Part shown: in pieces, positions 8,445 through 17,163 of the stretch | Layout of the letters: every line of letters starts with the position of its first letter | Position numbering within the stretch: position 1 is the stretch's first letter | From: Deltaproteobacteria bacterium HGW-Deltaproteobacteria-18 | Lineage (GTDB): Bacteria > Desulfobacterota > Desulfovibrionia > Desulfovibrionales > Desulfomicrobiaceae | Assembly: GCA_002841885.1 (NCBI GenBank) | Contig: PHBE01000021.1 | Coordinates: 1 to 64,000 of the forward strand | Length of the DNA stretch: 64,000 nt | Direction of reading: 5' to 3' | Program-made: the position numbers and the translations under genes | The notes under the pieces: model-generated | Told to the model about the DNA's origin: nothing | Database searches by the model: none | What the model saw: the letters and a program-made list of their open reading frames with translations, nothing else

Positions 8445-8541
8445 GGGCGAACAAATAGGAAGATCGTGGGAACAGAGCAAGCAAAAAGGCGCATTGGAGC
8501 TGAAAATCCAGGGCTCCATGAGGAACCCTGGTATCAGAGGG

Positions 8542-9297
8542 TCAGGGAACGGCCTCGAATCTGGCCAAGGGAGCCATGCGCGCCTTGTGCAGGAAAAGAG
8601 TTTTTCCGTTGCAGGCGAAATTGTCCGTCATGGCCAGCACATTGAAGAACTCCTGTTCCGTGTCCATGTCAGGACAGGCCATCATGGTGCTGGCCATGTT
8701 CGTGAATCGGATTCGCTTGCCGGCCTTGAGTTCGTAGGAGCCGCTGATACTGTTGCACCCCCCGAAACCCGAAATGCGCCCCGCCTGGGCATCGAGGAGT
8801 ATGAATGGAAAGCGCGTATTCTCTGCCACGGGTTTTCCAAAAAGTTCCACCAGTCTCCAGCGGGTGTCCAGAATGCATTTGCCCGTCAGGTCCAAAGGCA
8901 TGGCGGGCTGCTTGCGCAGCACGTAGCTCTCGGCCAGATCGCCGATGATGACCTGACCGGCCATGTCGAGGTGAAACAGGGCGTTTTCCCCAACCTTGTA
9001 GGCAGGGGACTTTTCATCGTCCAGGATAATGGCGGATCCGTCCGGACTCCAGGAAAACACGCCCTTCTGCTCAAAGGTCCCGTCCTTCCTCTCTTCGTAA
9101 CGTGTCACACGTACATAGGTCTGGTCCGGGTTCAAGGTCATGGTGGTGTGAATGCCGGGGCAGTCGGCGCAGGGCAGGATGCCGGCGTAAATTCCGGCCC
9201 AATCCAGCGAATCGCGGCTGGAATGCCCTTCTGGCGAATGCACGCAGCCCCACAGCGTCATGCAGACGGAAATCGCCACCAGGATCAGTTTATTCAT
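8542..9297 (-). CDS. NlpE-N/META-domain lipoprotein
   Basis: A 251-residue predicted outer-membrane lipoprotein: the signal ends with a lipobox-like LWGC and Cys18 would be the lipidated residue. Residues about 35-110 form an NlpE-like domain containing the CxxC of PCADCPG and repeated beta strands (TYVRVTRYEE). Residues about 140-250 form a META/HslJ domain (DTRWRLVELFGKPV, GFGGCNSISGSYEL, ASTMMACPDMDTEQEFF). In Escherichia coli NlpE relates to copper and envelope-stress sensing and HslJ to novobiocin resistance; the combined protein is usually annotated only by domain. Its ATG overlaps the carbonic anhydrase stop by one base, so both are one transcript. Confidence 0.85.
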   Translation of the reverse strand: MNKLILVAISVCMTLWGCVHSPEGHSSRDSLDWAGIYAGILPCADCPGIHTTMTLNPDQTYVRVTRYEERKDGTFEQKGVFSWSPDGSAIILDDEKSPAYKVGENALFHLDMAGQVIIGDLAESYVLRKQPAMPLDLTGKCILDTRWRLVELFGKPVAENTRFPFILLDAQAGRISGFGGCNSISGSYELKAGKRIRFTNMASTMMACPDMDTEQEFFNVLAMTDNFACNGKTLFLHKARMAPLARFEAVP

Positions 9298-9926
9298 TAC
9301 AGCGTTCCCTGTTGTTTTAGAAGCAGCGCCGCTTCAATGTCTTCTTTTTCCTGCTTGTCCGGGCCGCGCGTGATGCACAGATCGTGGATCAGGCCGTTGG
9401 ACACGGAATAGATCCAGCCATGCAGGTAGAGGTTGCGGCCACGCTGCCACGCCTTGCGAACGATGCTGTTCAGGGCCAGATTGCGGATCTGCAGCTTGAC
9501 GTTGAGTTCGCACATGTCATCGAGGTTCGGCCGCCCCTTGCGTTCCATCAGGTCGTGCACGTTTTCCAGCCAATGGGCCAAAAGGCCAGGGGTCTGATCC
9601 TTCATGACCGCGTCGATGCCTCCGCAGCCGTAATGACCGCAGACGATGATGTGCTTCACCTTGAGCACGTCGATGGCGTACTGCAGGACGCACATCAGGT
9701 TTATGTCGGTATTTATGACCTGGTTGGAGATGTTGCGGTGCACGAAGACTTCGCCGGGCATGACGCCTATGAGCTGGTCAGCGGGCACGCGGCTGTCGGA
9801 GCAGCCTATCCACAGGAACTTGGGCTTGTGCTGGTTTTCCAGCTTGCGGAAGAAGCCGGGAATGTTCTTTTCTACTTTCTGGGCCCATATCTTGTTGTTA
9901 TCAAGCAGTTTGCTGATTTCTTTCAT
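9297..9926 (-). CDS. can: Beta-class carbonic anhydrase
   Basis: Interconverts CO2 and bicarbonate. The 209-residue length is normal and the zinc ligands are visible: Cys42 and Asp44 in CSDSRVPADQ with Arg46, and His98 and Cys101 in GHYGCGG. The segment VMPGEVFVHRNISNQV is also diagnostic. The sequence is closest in style to the Can/YadF type. A bicarbonate supply is useful to autotrophic or acetate-assimilating anaerobes. The stop overlaps the start of the lipoprotein gene. Confidence 0.95.
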   Translation of the reverse strand: MKEISKLLDNNKIWAQKVEKNIPGFFRKLENQHKPKFLWIGCSDSRVPADQLIGVMPGEVFVHRNISNQVINTDINLMCVLQYAIDVLKVKHIIVCGHYGCGGIDAVMKDQTPGLLAHWLENVHDLMERKGRPNLDDMCELNVKLQIRNLALNSIVRKAWQRGRNLYLHGWIYSVSNGLIHDLCITRGPDKQEKEDIEAALLLKQQGTL

Positions 9927-10107
9927 TTTTCTTCCTGTCGAAGGGTTTGGGTGTCACATGTAAATATCCATTTAGGGTCAGACGCGCAACGTTTCGTCTC
10001 CGACCTGAAACATCTGCGGCCATGAGGCGGCCCCGATCAGGTAACGTGAGCTCGATCAAATATGGGGGCATCCCCGTTTCCAATGACCATTCCTCCCGAT
10101 CCCCTCC

Positions 10108-10145
10108 AAAAAAAAAAGCCTCCCCCGTGAAGGAGAGGCTTTTCT
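10108..10145 (-). terminator. Terminator after livK
   Basis: AAAAGCCTC at 10114-10122 pairs with GAGGCTTTT near 10135-10143 around a short loop, and the plus-strand A run at 10108-10117 gives the T tract for minus-strand transcription. It lies about 22 bases past the livK stop at 10167. The T residues on the other side could make it bidirectional. Confidence 0.85.
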
Positions 10146-10166
10146 GCTCTCATGGCGCAGGATCGA

Positions 10167-11318
10167 TCAATCCGCCAGAACGAACTTGCCGTCCTTGACC
10201 TGAACCATGACCATGGAGTCCACGTCCAGACCGTTGTGGTCTTCGGGGGTCAGGTTATAGATGCCCGAGATGCCTACGTAATTCTGCGTGCTCTCAATGG
10301 CCGCGCGCAGGGCTTCGGGTTCGGTGCCGGCCTTCTCGATGGCCTTGGCGATGAGCATGATGGCGTCCCAAGCGTAGCCTGAGTGGGTATTGATGGGGAA
10401 CTGCTTGTCATAGCCCTTCTCGATGTAGAGCTTGACGAATTCCTGGATTACGGCCTTCTGCGGGTCCGTGTCAGGCAGTTCGTCCACGACCATAAGCTTG
10501 GTGGCGGGCATGCGATTGCCTTCGCTCGCCGGGCCGGCCAGCTCTATGTACTTGGGATCGGGCAGGCCGTGGCACTGGAAGAGGGGCAGGTCGATGCCGA
10601 GCTGGGCCACGTTCTTGGCGCTGATGACGCCGGCCGGACCGGTGGTCCAGACGATGAGGGCCTGGGGACCTGCGTTCTTGGCCTTGGTCAGCTGTGCGGT
10701 CATGTCCGTGTCGCGGGCGCCGAAGGACTCCTTGATCAGCATTTCAATGCCGAAAGTCGGAGCCAGCTCTTCCATCCAGCGCAGGCCGTCCTTGCCGAAG
10801 CCGTCATCGGCCGAAAGCAGGGCGACCTTGGTCAGGCCCTTGTCTTTCAAATAGGTGAAAAGGCGCTCGACCGCGATCTTGGAGCGCTGGGGCGATTTGA
10901 AGATCCAATCAAAGGGGCCGAACTTGCCGCCCATGATGACCGGGTCTCCGCCGACGGTCATGACGACGGGGATCTTGGCGGAGTGGACAATTTTCTTCAC
11001 GTTCATGCCCGTGTCGGTCAGAGTCGGGCCGACCAGGGCCACGACCTTGTCCTTGAAGATGAACTTGGTGGCGATGTTGGCGGATTTTGCCGGATCGCCT
11101 TCGGTATCGGCGATGATCAGCTCGATCTTCCTGCCGCCGATCCCGCCTTCGGCGTTGATCTTGTCGACGAGCATCTCGGCGACAAGCTTGCTGGGAGTGC
11201 CGATGAAAGACGCCCGGCCCGACAGGTCGAAAAACGCGCCCAGCTTGATGGTGTCCTCGGCCAGAACCGGGGAAGCCAGCAGCATGAGACAGCTTAGAAA
11301 ACCGAAAATCTTGCGCAT
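10167..11318 (-). CDS. livK: Branched-chain-type ABC transporter periplasmic binding protein
   Basis: A 383-residue solute-binding protein of the LivK/type I fold, with a clear signal peptide (cleavage near VLA at about residue 21). IKLGAFFDLSGRASFIG, then VDKINAEGGIGGRKIELIIA and NIATKFIFKDKVVALVGP are characteristic. A strong ribosome site (GAGGAGAAA) precedes the ATG. It is the last gene of the liv operon, 114 bases after the ligase. Family members bind branched-chain or aromatic amino acids, amides, urea or aromatic acids. The phenylacetate-CoA ligase fused to the ATPase next door makes an aromatic substrate worth considering, but this is inference. Confidence 0.9.
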   Translation of the reverse strand: MRKIFGFLSCLMLLASPVLAEDTIKLGAFFDLSGRASFIGTPSKLVAEMLVDKINAEGGIGGRKIELIIADTEGDPAKSANIATKFIFKDKVVALVGPTLTDTGMNVKKIVHSAKIPVVMTVGGDPVIMGGKFGPFDWIFKSPQRSKIAVERLFTYLKDKGLTKVALLSADDGFGKDGLRWMEELAPTFGIEMLIKESFGARDTDMTAQLTKAKNAGPQALIVWTTGPAGVISAKNVAQLGIDLPLFQCHGLPDPKYIELAGPASEGNRMPATKLMVVDELPDTDPQKAVIQEFVKLYIEKGYDKQFPINTHSGYAWDAIMLIAKAIEKAGTEPEALRAAIESTQNYVGISGIYNLTPEDHNGLDVDSMVMVQVKDGKFVLAD

Positions 11319-11432
11319 GTCATTTTCTCCTCTTCAGATTGATTGATGCCGTGATGGCCCGGTCTTAACTGACTGCCTTGAAAATTCAAAAGTTGGCACA
11401 GCAGATCGCCGTTTTGGGGCGGCCTGTCAGAA

Positions 11433-13517
11433 TCAAACGATCTCGTCCTGAATCCGGCTGTCGAAAACCCGCTGGCTCTTGCGTTCCGAACGGGGCAGAC
11501 TGCCGTAGTCGACCAGCTCGAGGTCCACCGTGACCATGAGCTGCTTCTTTATCTGATGTCCAGCCTCATGCGCCAGTTCGGGGCTTCGGCCCGAAGGCAC
11601 GCCTTCGGCGCGTTCGATGACGAGGCGCAGATTGTCACGCCCTCCGTCGTCCCGGGTCAGGTGGATCTGATATTCCGAGCCAAGGCCGGGCACCGCCGAA
11701 AGGATGGTGTCAATGGAACTGGGGTAGATGTTCACGCCTCTGAACTTGATGGTGTCGTCGGAGCGGCCCTTGATGCGCGAATGCCTGGGCATGATGCTGC
11801 CGCAGGTGCAGGCATCGGGGATGATGCGCGTGATGTCGCGGGTGCGGTAGCGGATCAGCGGCGAACCCTCCTTGCACAGGGTGGTGATGACCATCTCTCC
11901 CCATTCGCCGTCGGGCAGCGGCTTTAGCGTCTGGGGATCGAGGATCTCCATCAGGTAGTAGTCGCTCCAGTAATGGATGCAGTCGTGATCGGAGCATTCG
12001 ATGCCCGCGCCCGGGCCGTAGAGTTCGGTCAGGCCGGTGATGTCGAAAAGTTCGGCCCCGCCGAAGAGCTCGGAGATCTTCTTGCGCATGGATCGGCTGG
12101 AGCGTTCGGAGCCGTAGATGATCTTTCTGACCGCGATCTTGTCCGCGATGCCGCGCTTGTGGATTTCTTCGGCCATGAGCAGTGCCATGGAGGCCGTGGA
12201 GCAGAAGACCGTGGACTGGAAATCGAGCAGGAACTGGATGTGCATGTCGATGTTGCCGGGCCCCACCGGCACGGCCATGGCGCCGACCTTCTCGCAGCCG
12301 AGCTGAAAGCCCATGCCCGCCGTCCAGACTCCGTAGCCCACGGCGATCTGAACCCGGTCCAGGGAATTGACGCCCGCGCTCTGGTAGCAGCGGGCGAACA
12401 TGTCGGTCCAGTCGTCGAGATCCTTTTGCGTGTAGCAGAGCACCTTGCGCTTGCCCGTGGTGCCGGAGCTGGCATGCACGCGTACCAGCTGCTCGAAGGG
12501 CACGCTCCTCAAGGGGAAGGGATAGCCGTCGCGCAGATCATCGGTGGTAGTGAAGGGCAGGCGCTGCAGGTCGTCCAGGCTCTGGATCGAATCGGGCGTG
12601 ATCCCGGCCGCCTCCAGCTTGGCGCGGTAGGCAGGGGAGCCTTCGAAGGCATGGCGTACCGTCCATTTGAGTCCTTGCAGCTGATGGGTCTTGAGTTCTT
12701 CCGTAGAGTTAAAGGAGGGCATGAAGTTTTTGTGCATGGGAGGTTTCTCCAAACGGATATTGGTCAGCCCGGCCGCACCAAGGCGGCTGGCGGAAGGGTT
12801 GTCGTGACTGGCCGCGCCCAGAAAGGCGGCGCGCAGGGACGGGTCCAGGAGCAGGTCGCGGCTCTGGCCCTGCTCGACGATGCGGCCCCCGGCCAGAAGA
12901 TAGGCCGTGTCCGAGGCGGACAGCGCGCGGGCGGCGTTCTGTTCGACGATGAAGATGGTCGTGCCGGCCCGGGCGAGCTGGTGGATAATGGAAAAGATTT
13001 CGTCCGTGATGAGAGGAGCCAGGCCCAGGCTGGGTTCGTCCAGAAGCAGCAGGCGGGGCGCCGCCATCAGCGCCCGGCCCATGGCCAGCATTTGCTGTTC
13101 GCCGCCGGACAGGGTTCCGGCCAGTTGCTGCCGTCGTTCCTTGAGCTTTGGAAAGCGGGTGAAGATCTCTTCCATGCGCCGGGTTTCCTCGGCCTTGGCC
13201 AGGCTCAAGGGGATCGCGCCGAGCTGCAGGTTCTCCAGCACCGAGAGCTGGGCGAACACCTCTCGCCCTTCGGGGGACAGGGCCAGTCCGTGGCGGACCA
13301 TGCGCGCGGGGCTTGAGCCGGTAACGGTCTTGCCGTCGAGGAGGATCTCTCCGCCGGTAGGCTTGACCAGGCCCATCACGCATTTGAGCAGGGTGCTCTT
13401 GCCCGCGCCGTTGGCCCCCACCAGAGCCACGGTCTGCCCGGCCGCGACCTCCATGTCGATTCCGAACAGGGCCTGGGCAGCTCCGTAATGCGCCGTCAGA
13501 TTTTTTATGGTCAGCAT
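11433..13517 (-). CDS. Fusion of LivF ATPase and phenylacetate-CoA ligase (PaaK)
   Basis: One 694-residue frame holds two complete proteins. Residues 1-235 are a LivF ATPase with Walker A GANGAGKST (34-42), signature LSGGEQQ (136-142), Walker B LLLLDE (156-161) and IVEQN, ending at FLGA where ordinary LivF proteins end. After a linker of about 25 residues, residues 261-694 match phenylacetate-CoA ligase over its full length: ASSGTTGKRKVLCYT (AMP-binding loop), TGLTELYGPGAGIE, and KGRSDDTIKFRGVNIYPSSI. The ligase Met261 (ATG at 12735-12737) has GGAG upstream, so separate internal initiation is possible. The gene overlaps livG by one base (TGATG). PaaK makes phenylacetyl-CoA from phenylacetate, ATP and CoA, and related enzymes accept other arylacetates. 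A lost stop codon or a sequence error could also create the fusion. Confidence 0.88.
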   Translation of the reverse strand: MLTIKNLTAHYGAAQALFGIDMEVAAGQTVALVGANGAGKSTLLKCVMGLVKPTGGEILLDGKTVTGSSPARMVRHGLALSPEGREVFAQLSVLENLQLGAIPLSLAKAEETRRMEEIFTRFPKLKERRQQLAGTLSGGEQQMLAMGRALMAAPRLLLLDEPSLGLAPLITDEIFSIIHQLARAGTTIFIVEQNAARALSASDTAYLLAGGRIVEQGQSRDLLLDPSLRAAFLGAASHDNPSASRLGAAGLTNIRLEKPPMHKNFMPSFNSTEELKTHQLQGLKWTVRHAFEGSPAYRAKLEAAGITPDSIQSLDDLQRLPFTTTDDLRDGYPFPLRSVPFEQLVRVHASSGTTGKRKVLCYTQKDLDDWTDMFARCYQSAGVNSLDRVQIAVGYGVWTAGMGFQLGCEKVGAMAVPVGPGNIDMHIQFLLDFQSTVFCSTASMALLMAEEIHKRGIADKIAVRKIIYGSERSSRSMRKKISELFGGAELFDITGLTELYGPGAGIECSDHDCIHYWSDYYLMEILDPQTLKPLPDGEWGEMVITTLCKEGSPLIRYRTRDITRIIPDACTCGSIMPRHSRIKGRSDDTIKFRGVNIYPSSIDTILSAVPGLGSEYQIHLTRDDGGRDNLRLVIERAEGVPSGRSPELAHEAGHQIKKQLMVTVDLELVDYGSLPRSERKSQRVFDSRIQDEIV

Positions 13518-14281
13518 CAGGCCGTGGCCTCCATTCTTCCAAGATAGGCTTCGAGCACCAGCGGGTTGCGGCGGACTTCGTCAGCCGTGCCCGTGGCGAT
13601 GCAGCAGCCGCTGTCCAGCACCACCACCAGATCCGCGATGTTCATGACCAGGTCCATGTCGTGTTCGACCAGTAAAATGGTGTGTCCTGCGCGGCGCAGG
13701 TTCTTGAGCTGATCGCCCACGGCCGCCGTTTCTTCTGCGTTGAGGCCGGCCACGGGCTCGTCGAGAAGGAGCAGTTTGGGCTTGCCGACAATGGCCCGCG
13801 CCAGCTCGACCCGTTTCTTGTCACCGTAGGCCAGCACTCCGGCGGGCCAGTTGGCCTTGTCGGCCAGTCCGAACTGATCCATTGCCTCAAGCGCCCGCAG
13901 CCGCAGCTGCCGCTCGCGATGCCGCAGATAGGGCAGGCGCAGCATGGCCATGAACATGGACTCGCCACCTTCGCAGGTCAGGCCGGTCAGCACGTTGTCC
14001 AGCACCGAGAGACGCGGGAAAAGACGCAGGTTCTGAAAAGTGCGGTGGATGCCGAGACGCGTGATGCGGTGGGCCGGCAGCCCCGCGATTTCCTGGTCCA
14101 TGAAGCGTATGGACCCGCTTGAGGGGGAGAGCACGCCGGTCATGCAGTTGATGAGCGTGCTCTTGCCTGCGCCGTTGGGGCCGATGAGGGCTGTCAGCTG
14201 TCCGGCGGGCACGCTGATGCAAACGTTCTGCAGTGCGGGCAGGCCTCCGAAAAATTTGCTCAGACCGTCAAGCCGCAGCAT
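13517..14281 (-). CDS. livG: Branched-chain-type ABC transporter ATP-binding protein LivG
   Basis: A 254-residue ATPase with Walker A GPNGAGKST, Walker B LLLLDEPVAGLN and the LivG-type H-loop LLVEHDMDLVM. The signature region is atypical: LAYGDKKRVELARA stands where LSGGQ is usual, a form LivG proteins are known for. It energises the importer with LivF. The start overlaps the end of livM by 14 bases and its stop overlaps the livF-paaK start, so all are translated from one message. Confidence 0.93.
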   Translation of the reverse strand: MLRLDGLSKFFGGLPALQNVCISVPAGQLTALIGPNGAGKSTLINCMTGVLSPSSGSIRFMDQEIAGLPAHRITRLGIHRTFQNLRLFPRLSVLDNVLTGLTCEGGESMFMAMLRLPYLRHRERQLRLRALEAMDQFGLADKANWPAGVLAYGDKKRVELARAIVGKPKLLLLDEPVAGLNAEETAAVGDQLKNLRRAGHTILLVEHDMDLVMNIADLVVVLDSGCCIATGTADEVRRNPLVLEAYLGRMEATA

Positions 14282-15266
14282 GGTCGCGCCTCCACAGGGC
14301 GAGCCGCACCCGGATCATGTCGGTCAGGCCCGTGATCAGGCCCTGCGGCAGAAACATGAGAACAAGCACCAGAATGCCTCCGTGCACGAAATCCTTGTAG
14401 GTGTCGAAGACCTCCATCCATTCCGGGAGCAAGGTCAGAAATGCCGCGCCGAAAACCGAACCCCAGATGGAGCCCATCCCGCCGACCACGACCATGATGA
14501 CCATGTCCGTCGAGGTGAAGATGCCAAAGGTGTCCGGGCTCACGTAGGAATAGCAGTGGGCGAAAAGGCTCCCGGCCAGGGATGCGAGCACGGCCGAAAG
14601 CACGAAGACCTTGACCTTGGCGGCGCGGGTATCGACGCCCAGGCTCGCTGCCGCCGTCTCGTCTCCGGCCAGGGCGGCCAGGCCCCGGCCTACGCCGCTG
14701 CGCACCAGATTGAGGCACAGCAGCAGGCAGGCCATGGTGAATCCCCACAACAGATAGTGCAGGCTGACCGGATCATCGAAGACCACGTCAGCCACGGACA
14801 GGCTGGGGATTCCCGCGAATCCGCTGGGGCCGCCCGTGACCTCGTCCCACTGCAGCAGGATGGTGTGCACGACGTAGTTCAGTCCAAGCGTGGCCATGGC
14901 CAGATAGTGGCCCGAGAGGCGCAGGACCGGGATGCCCACGCCCAGGGCGACCAGGCCCACCAGCACCGCGACCAGAAACATGGATGGCCAGGGGGGCAGC
15001 CCGTAGGTGACGGTGGCAATGGCCGAACCATAGGCGCCAAGGCCGAAAAAAGCGGCATGACCGAGTGAGATCTGTCCGGCATAGCCGATGAACAGGTTCA
15101 GGCCCAGGACCACGATGGCGTTGATGGCGATGAGATTTGTCAGGCCCAGGGTGTAGGGGTTGTCCTCGATGTAGGGGAAGAGGATCAGGGCCGCGGCCAT
15201 GAGGGATACGAAGATTCCTGTCCGGTGCAGGGAGAGGAAGTAGAGTAGGTTTTGTCTGCCGGTCAT
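14268..15266 (-). CDS. livM: Branched-chain-type ABC transporter permease LivM
   Basis: A 332-residue permease from MTGRQNLLYF at 15266, which has AAGGAC just upstream; the frame stays open to 15524 but the extra 86 residues are not membrane-like and cover an imperfect palindrome. About eight to ten membrane helices are visible, with NLFIGYAGQISLGHAAFFGL, the hallmark LivM motif, and the cytoplasmic coupling segment RSGVGRGLAALAGDETAAASLGVD, typical of the family. It pairs with LivH in the membrane. A 390-bp gap separates it from livH, unlike the overlapping genes downstream. Confidence 0.92.
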   Translation of the reverse strand: MTGRQNLLYFLSLHRTGIFVSLMAAALILFPYIEDNPYTLGLTNLIAINAIVVLGLNLFIGYAGQISLGHAAFFGLGAYGSAIATVTYGLPPWPSMFLVAVLVGLVALGVGIPVLRLSGHYLAMATLGLNYVVHTILLQWDEVTGGPSGFAGIPSLSVADVVFDDPVSLHYLLWGFTMACLLLCLNLVRSGVGRGLAALAGDETAAASLGVDTRAAKVKVFVLSAVLASLAGSLFAHCYSYVSPDTFGIFTSTDMVIMVVVGGMGSIWGSVFGAAFLTLLPEWMEVFDTYKDFVHGGILVLVLMFLPQGLITGLTDMIRVRLALWRRDHAAA

Positions 15267-15656
15267 GAGCGTCCTTGAAGAATGGTGTCGTCTGGGCCGG
15301 GAAAGTATAATCGATTTGGCCGGGGGTAAAGTGCGTAAATTAGTGTTTTGCCGTGAAGAAGTCGAGAACGGCAAGAGAGGGTGGCCGTCGTAGGGGCATG
15401 CCCCCGTGCCTGCCCATTTTCGATCTATGGCGTCGGCCTGGCGGGATGGGATCGTCGCTGGCCGAAACTCCTTCGCGGGCCTCGTAAGGCTTGGCCGTCG
15501 CGTGCAGGACGCGCGCATTGCCAAACTCGCCGGGCAACGGTCAAGCCAACGATGCCTGGCTCAGTCAAACAGTCGGCCATCAAAAATCCCATCCCGCCAA
15601 GCCTTGGTTGTGCGCTGTATGTAAAAGGAAAGCTTAAAATCAATCAGGGAAAAGTC
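15267..15656 (-). other. 390-bp non-coding gap between livH and livM
   Basis: No convincing gene is seen. Short frames exist on both strands but lack ribosome sites and protein-like composition. The stretch contains a 169-bp imperfect palindrome, annotated separately, and the livM ribosome site at its end. Confidence 0.6.
15435..15603. repeat. 169-bp imperfect palindrome with 31-nt inverted ends
   Basis: The outer 18 bases of each end match with one mismatch (core GGCGGGATGGGAT at 15440-15452 against its complement at 15586-15598). After an equal 6-base mismatched stretch, TGGCCGA at 15459-15465 pairs with 15573-15579, giving about 26 matches in 31. Weaker pairing continues inward. It could be a miniature transposable element, an extragenic repeat or an RNA hairpin that lowers expression of the downstream liv genes. 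No flanking duplication was recognised. Confidence 0.6.
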
Positions 15657-16529
15657 TCACTTGCCCAACAACCCCTTGGGGCGGACGAAGAGGACCAGCA
15701 GCAGGACCACGAAGGCGACAACATCCTTGTAGGCACTGGAAAGATATCCTGCGGACAGTGATTCCAGAAGTCCAAGGCCCAGGCCGCCAAGGATGGCTCC
15801 GGGGAATGAGCCGAAGCCGCCGAGGATGGCGGCGGCGAATCCCTTGAGGCCCAGCAGCACTCCTACATCGTAGTTGAGCGTGGTGATGGGCGTGACCAGC
15901 ACTCCGGCCAAGCCGCCCAGGGCTCCGGCGATGGCGTAGCTGGTCAGGCGGATGCGGCCCGATGCAATGCCGACTACGGCCGCTGCCGTGGGATTGGAGG
16001 CCACGGCGCGCATGCACAGGCCCAGCGAGGTCCGGTGAAAAAACCAGGTCAGGACAGCGATGGCAATCATGGTCAGGCCCAGGATCCACAAGGCCTGGGG
16101 CAAGACGCTCGCGCCCAGGATCTGGACCGGAACATCAGGGGTCAGCGGGGGGACCGCCATGCGGTTCTTGCCCCACACGATCTTGATGATTCCGCGCAGA
16201 ATGATGGACAGGCCCACGGTCAAAAAGATGAGCACCAGATGGTTGTCCGATCTTGCCGGGCGCAAGCCTACCCGCTCGACAATCATGGCCACCAGGGCCA
16301 CGAGGCAGACAGCCAGCACAAGCGCCGGGATGGTCGGCAGTCCCAGGGCGAAGAGCGCCGAGAACATGAACATTCCGCCCAGGGTAACGAAATCGACCTG
16401 GATGAAGTTGACGATGCCCATGGTGTTGCTGACCACGCAGAAGCCAAGGGCGATGAGCGCATAGATGGCACCGCCTGTCAGGCCGCTGAAAATAAACTGC
16501 AGGAGATCTGTGTACAAAATTGTTCCCAA
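15657..16529 (-). CDS. livH: Branched-chain-type ABC transporter permease LivH
   Basis: A 290-residue permease with about eight membrane helices. FIFSGLTGGAIYALIALGFC at the N-terminus and the cytoplasmic loop FHRTSLGLCMRAVASNPTAA are typical of LivH. It is the first gene of the minus-strand importer operon. The upstream 630 bp, shared with the divergent kinase gene at 17164, would hold its promoter. Confidence 0.92.
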   Translation of the reverse strand: MGTILYTDLLQFIFSGLTGGAIYALIALGFCVVSNTMGIVNFIQVDFVTLGGMFMFSALFALGLPTIPALVLAVCLVALVAMIVERVGLRPARSDNHLVLIFLTVGLSIILRGIIKIVWGKNRMAVPPLTPDVPVQILGASVLPQALWILGLTMIAIAVLTWFFHRTSLGLCMRAVASNPTAAAVVGIASGRIRLTSYAIAGALGGLAGVLVTPITTLNYDVGVLLGLKGFAAAILGGFGSFPGAILGGLGLGLLESLSAGYLSSAYKDVVAFVVLLLVLFVRPKGLLGK

Positions 16530-17163
16530 CTGCTTGAAATGTGGAGATCATGATACGTAGTCGAGAAGTCGCTGAATTTCAAGGATGGGGGTCTGCCCCT
16601 TTCTGCGCCATCTCGCCCGGTTTGATGAAAAAATTCTCACGGCGAATCGTGATCATGAGATATGCGACACGCAGGCACATGGTCTTGATCGCGATTCATG
16701 ACGAAAACAACATTCCGTATATTTTTGTCATACGTTTATTGTATGACATATTTTTTGGGCAAGCATCTGCATTGTCCGAGGAACCTGCAGTGGATTGTCT
16801 TGCCGCAACATTTATTTAACTTGCCAAAATAGTGCTCAAAAAAAACTCCTGGACAAATGTTTTGACTTCCGAAGCATCCTGGGAAAAAATGTCTTACGAA
16901 AAGACTTGTCTCCGAAAAATCGGTTATTTTGGAAATAGCAGGTGAGTGCTGGAATCAAGCTTTTGATTCGCGTTTGCCTGCCCCCCTGATGCAAGATCAA
17001 TCCCTGATAAGTGGGACAAAAATGCAACCGGCAGGTGCTTCCAAGATTATTCTCGTAATTCGAAATTATTTTTTACTCGAGGCATTTTTGAATCCATTCC
17101 CCACTTTTTGCCAGCATACCATGGAGCCTCTGATGGCAGTGTCGCTATTTTGCGGAGTCTTTC
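16530..17163. other. 634-bp intergenic region between livH and the first PAS kinase
   Basis: AT-rich for this genome and without a convincing gene; a 92-codon frame at 16541 has no ribosome site and no recognisable pattern. It should contain the divergent promoters for livH and for the kinase at 17164. It includes an 8-bp-arm palindrome at 16726-16748 (listed separately) and GGACAAATG near 16851, similar to half of the TTGTCGGACAA motif found at 34016. Confidence 0.6.
16726..16748. promoter_or_regulatory. Palindromic operator-like site TGTCATAC-N7-GTATGACA
   Basis: TGTCATAC at 16726-16733 is repeated in inverse as GTATGACA at 16741-16748 in an AT-rich setting, between the divergent livH and kinase genes. 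The shape suits a dimeric repressor such as a GntR-family protein, but no such regulator is encoded nearby. It is about 200 bases from the livH start. Confidence 0.4.

Noticed and set aside
11973-13316. 447-codon plus-strand open frame
   Set aside because: Antisense to the LivF-ligase gene; its composition is typical of a shadow frame and it has no domain.
13517-14281. Non-standard signature in LivG as evidence of inactivation
   Set aside because: Atypical signature regions are normal for LivG proteins; the other ATPase motifs are intact.
14268-15524. Longer LivM start at 15524
   Set aside because: The extra 86 residues are not hydrophobic, overlap the palindrome, and the start at 15266 has its own ribosome site.
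16541-16819. 92-codon frame between livH and the first kinase
   Set aside because: No ribosome site, no family pattern, and it covers a palindromic, AT-rich regulatory stretch.
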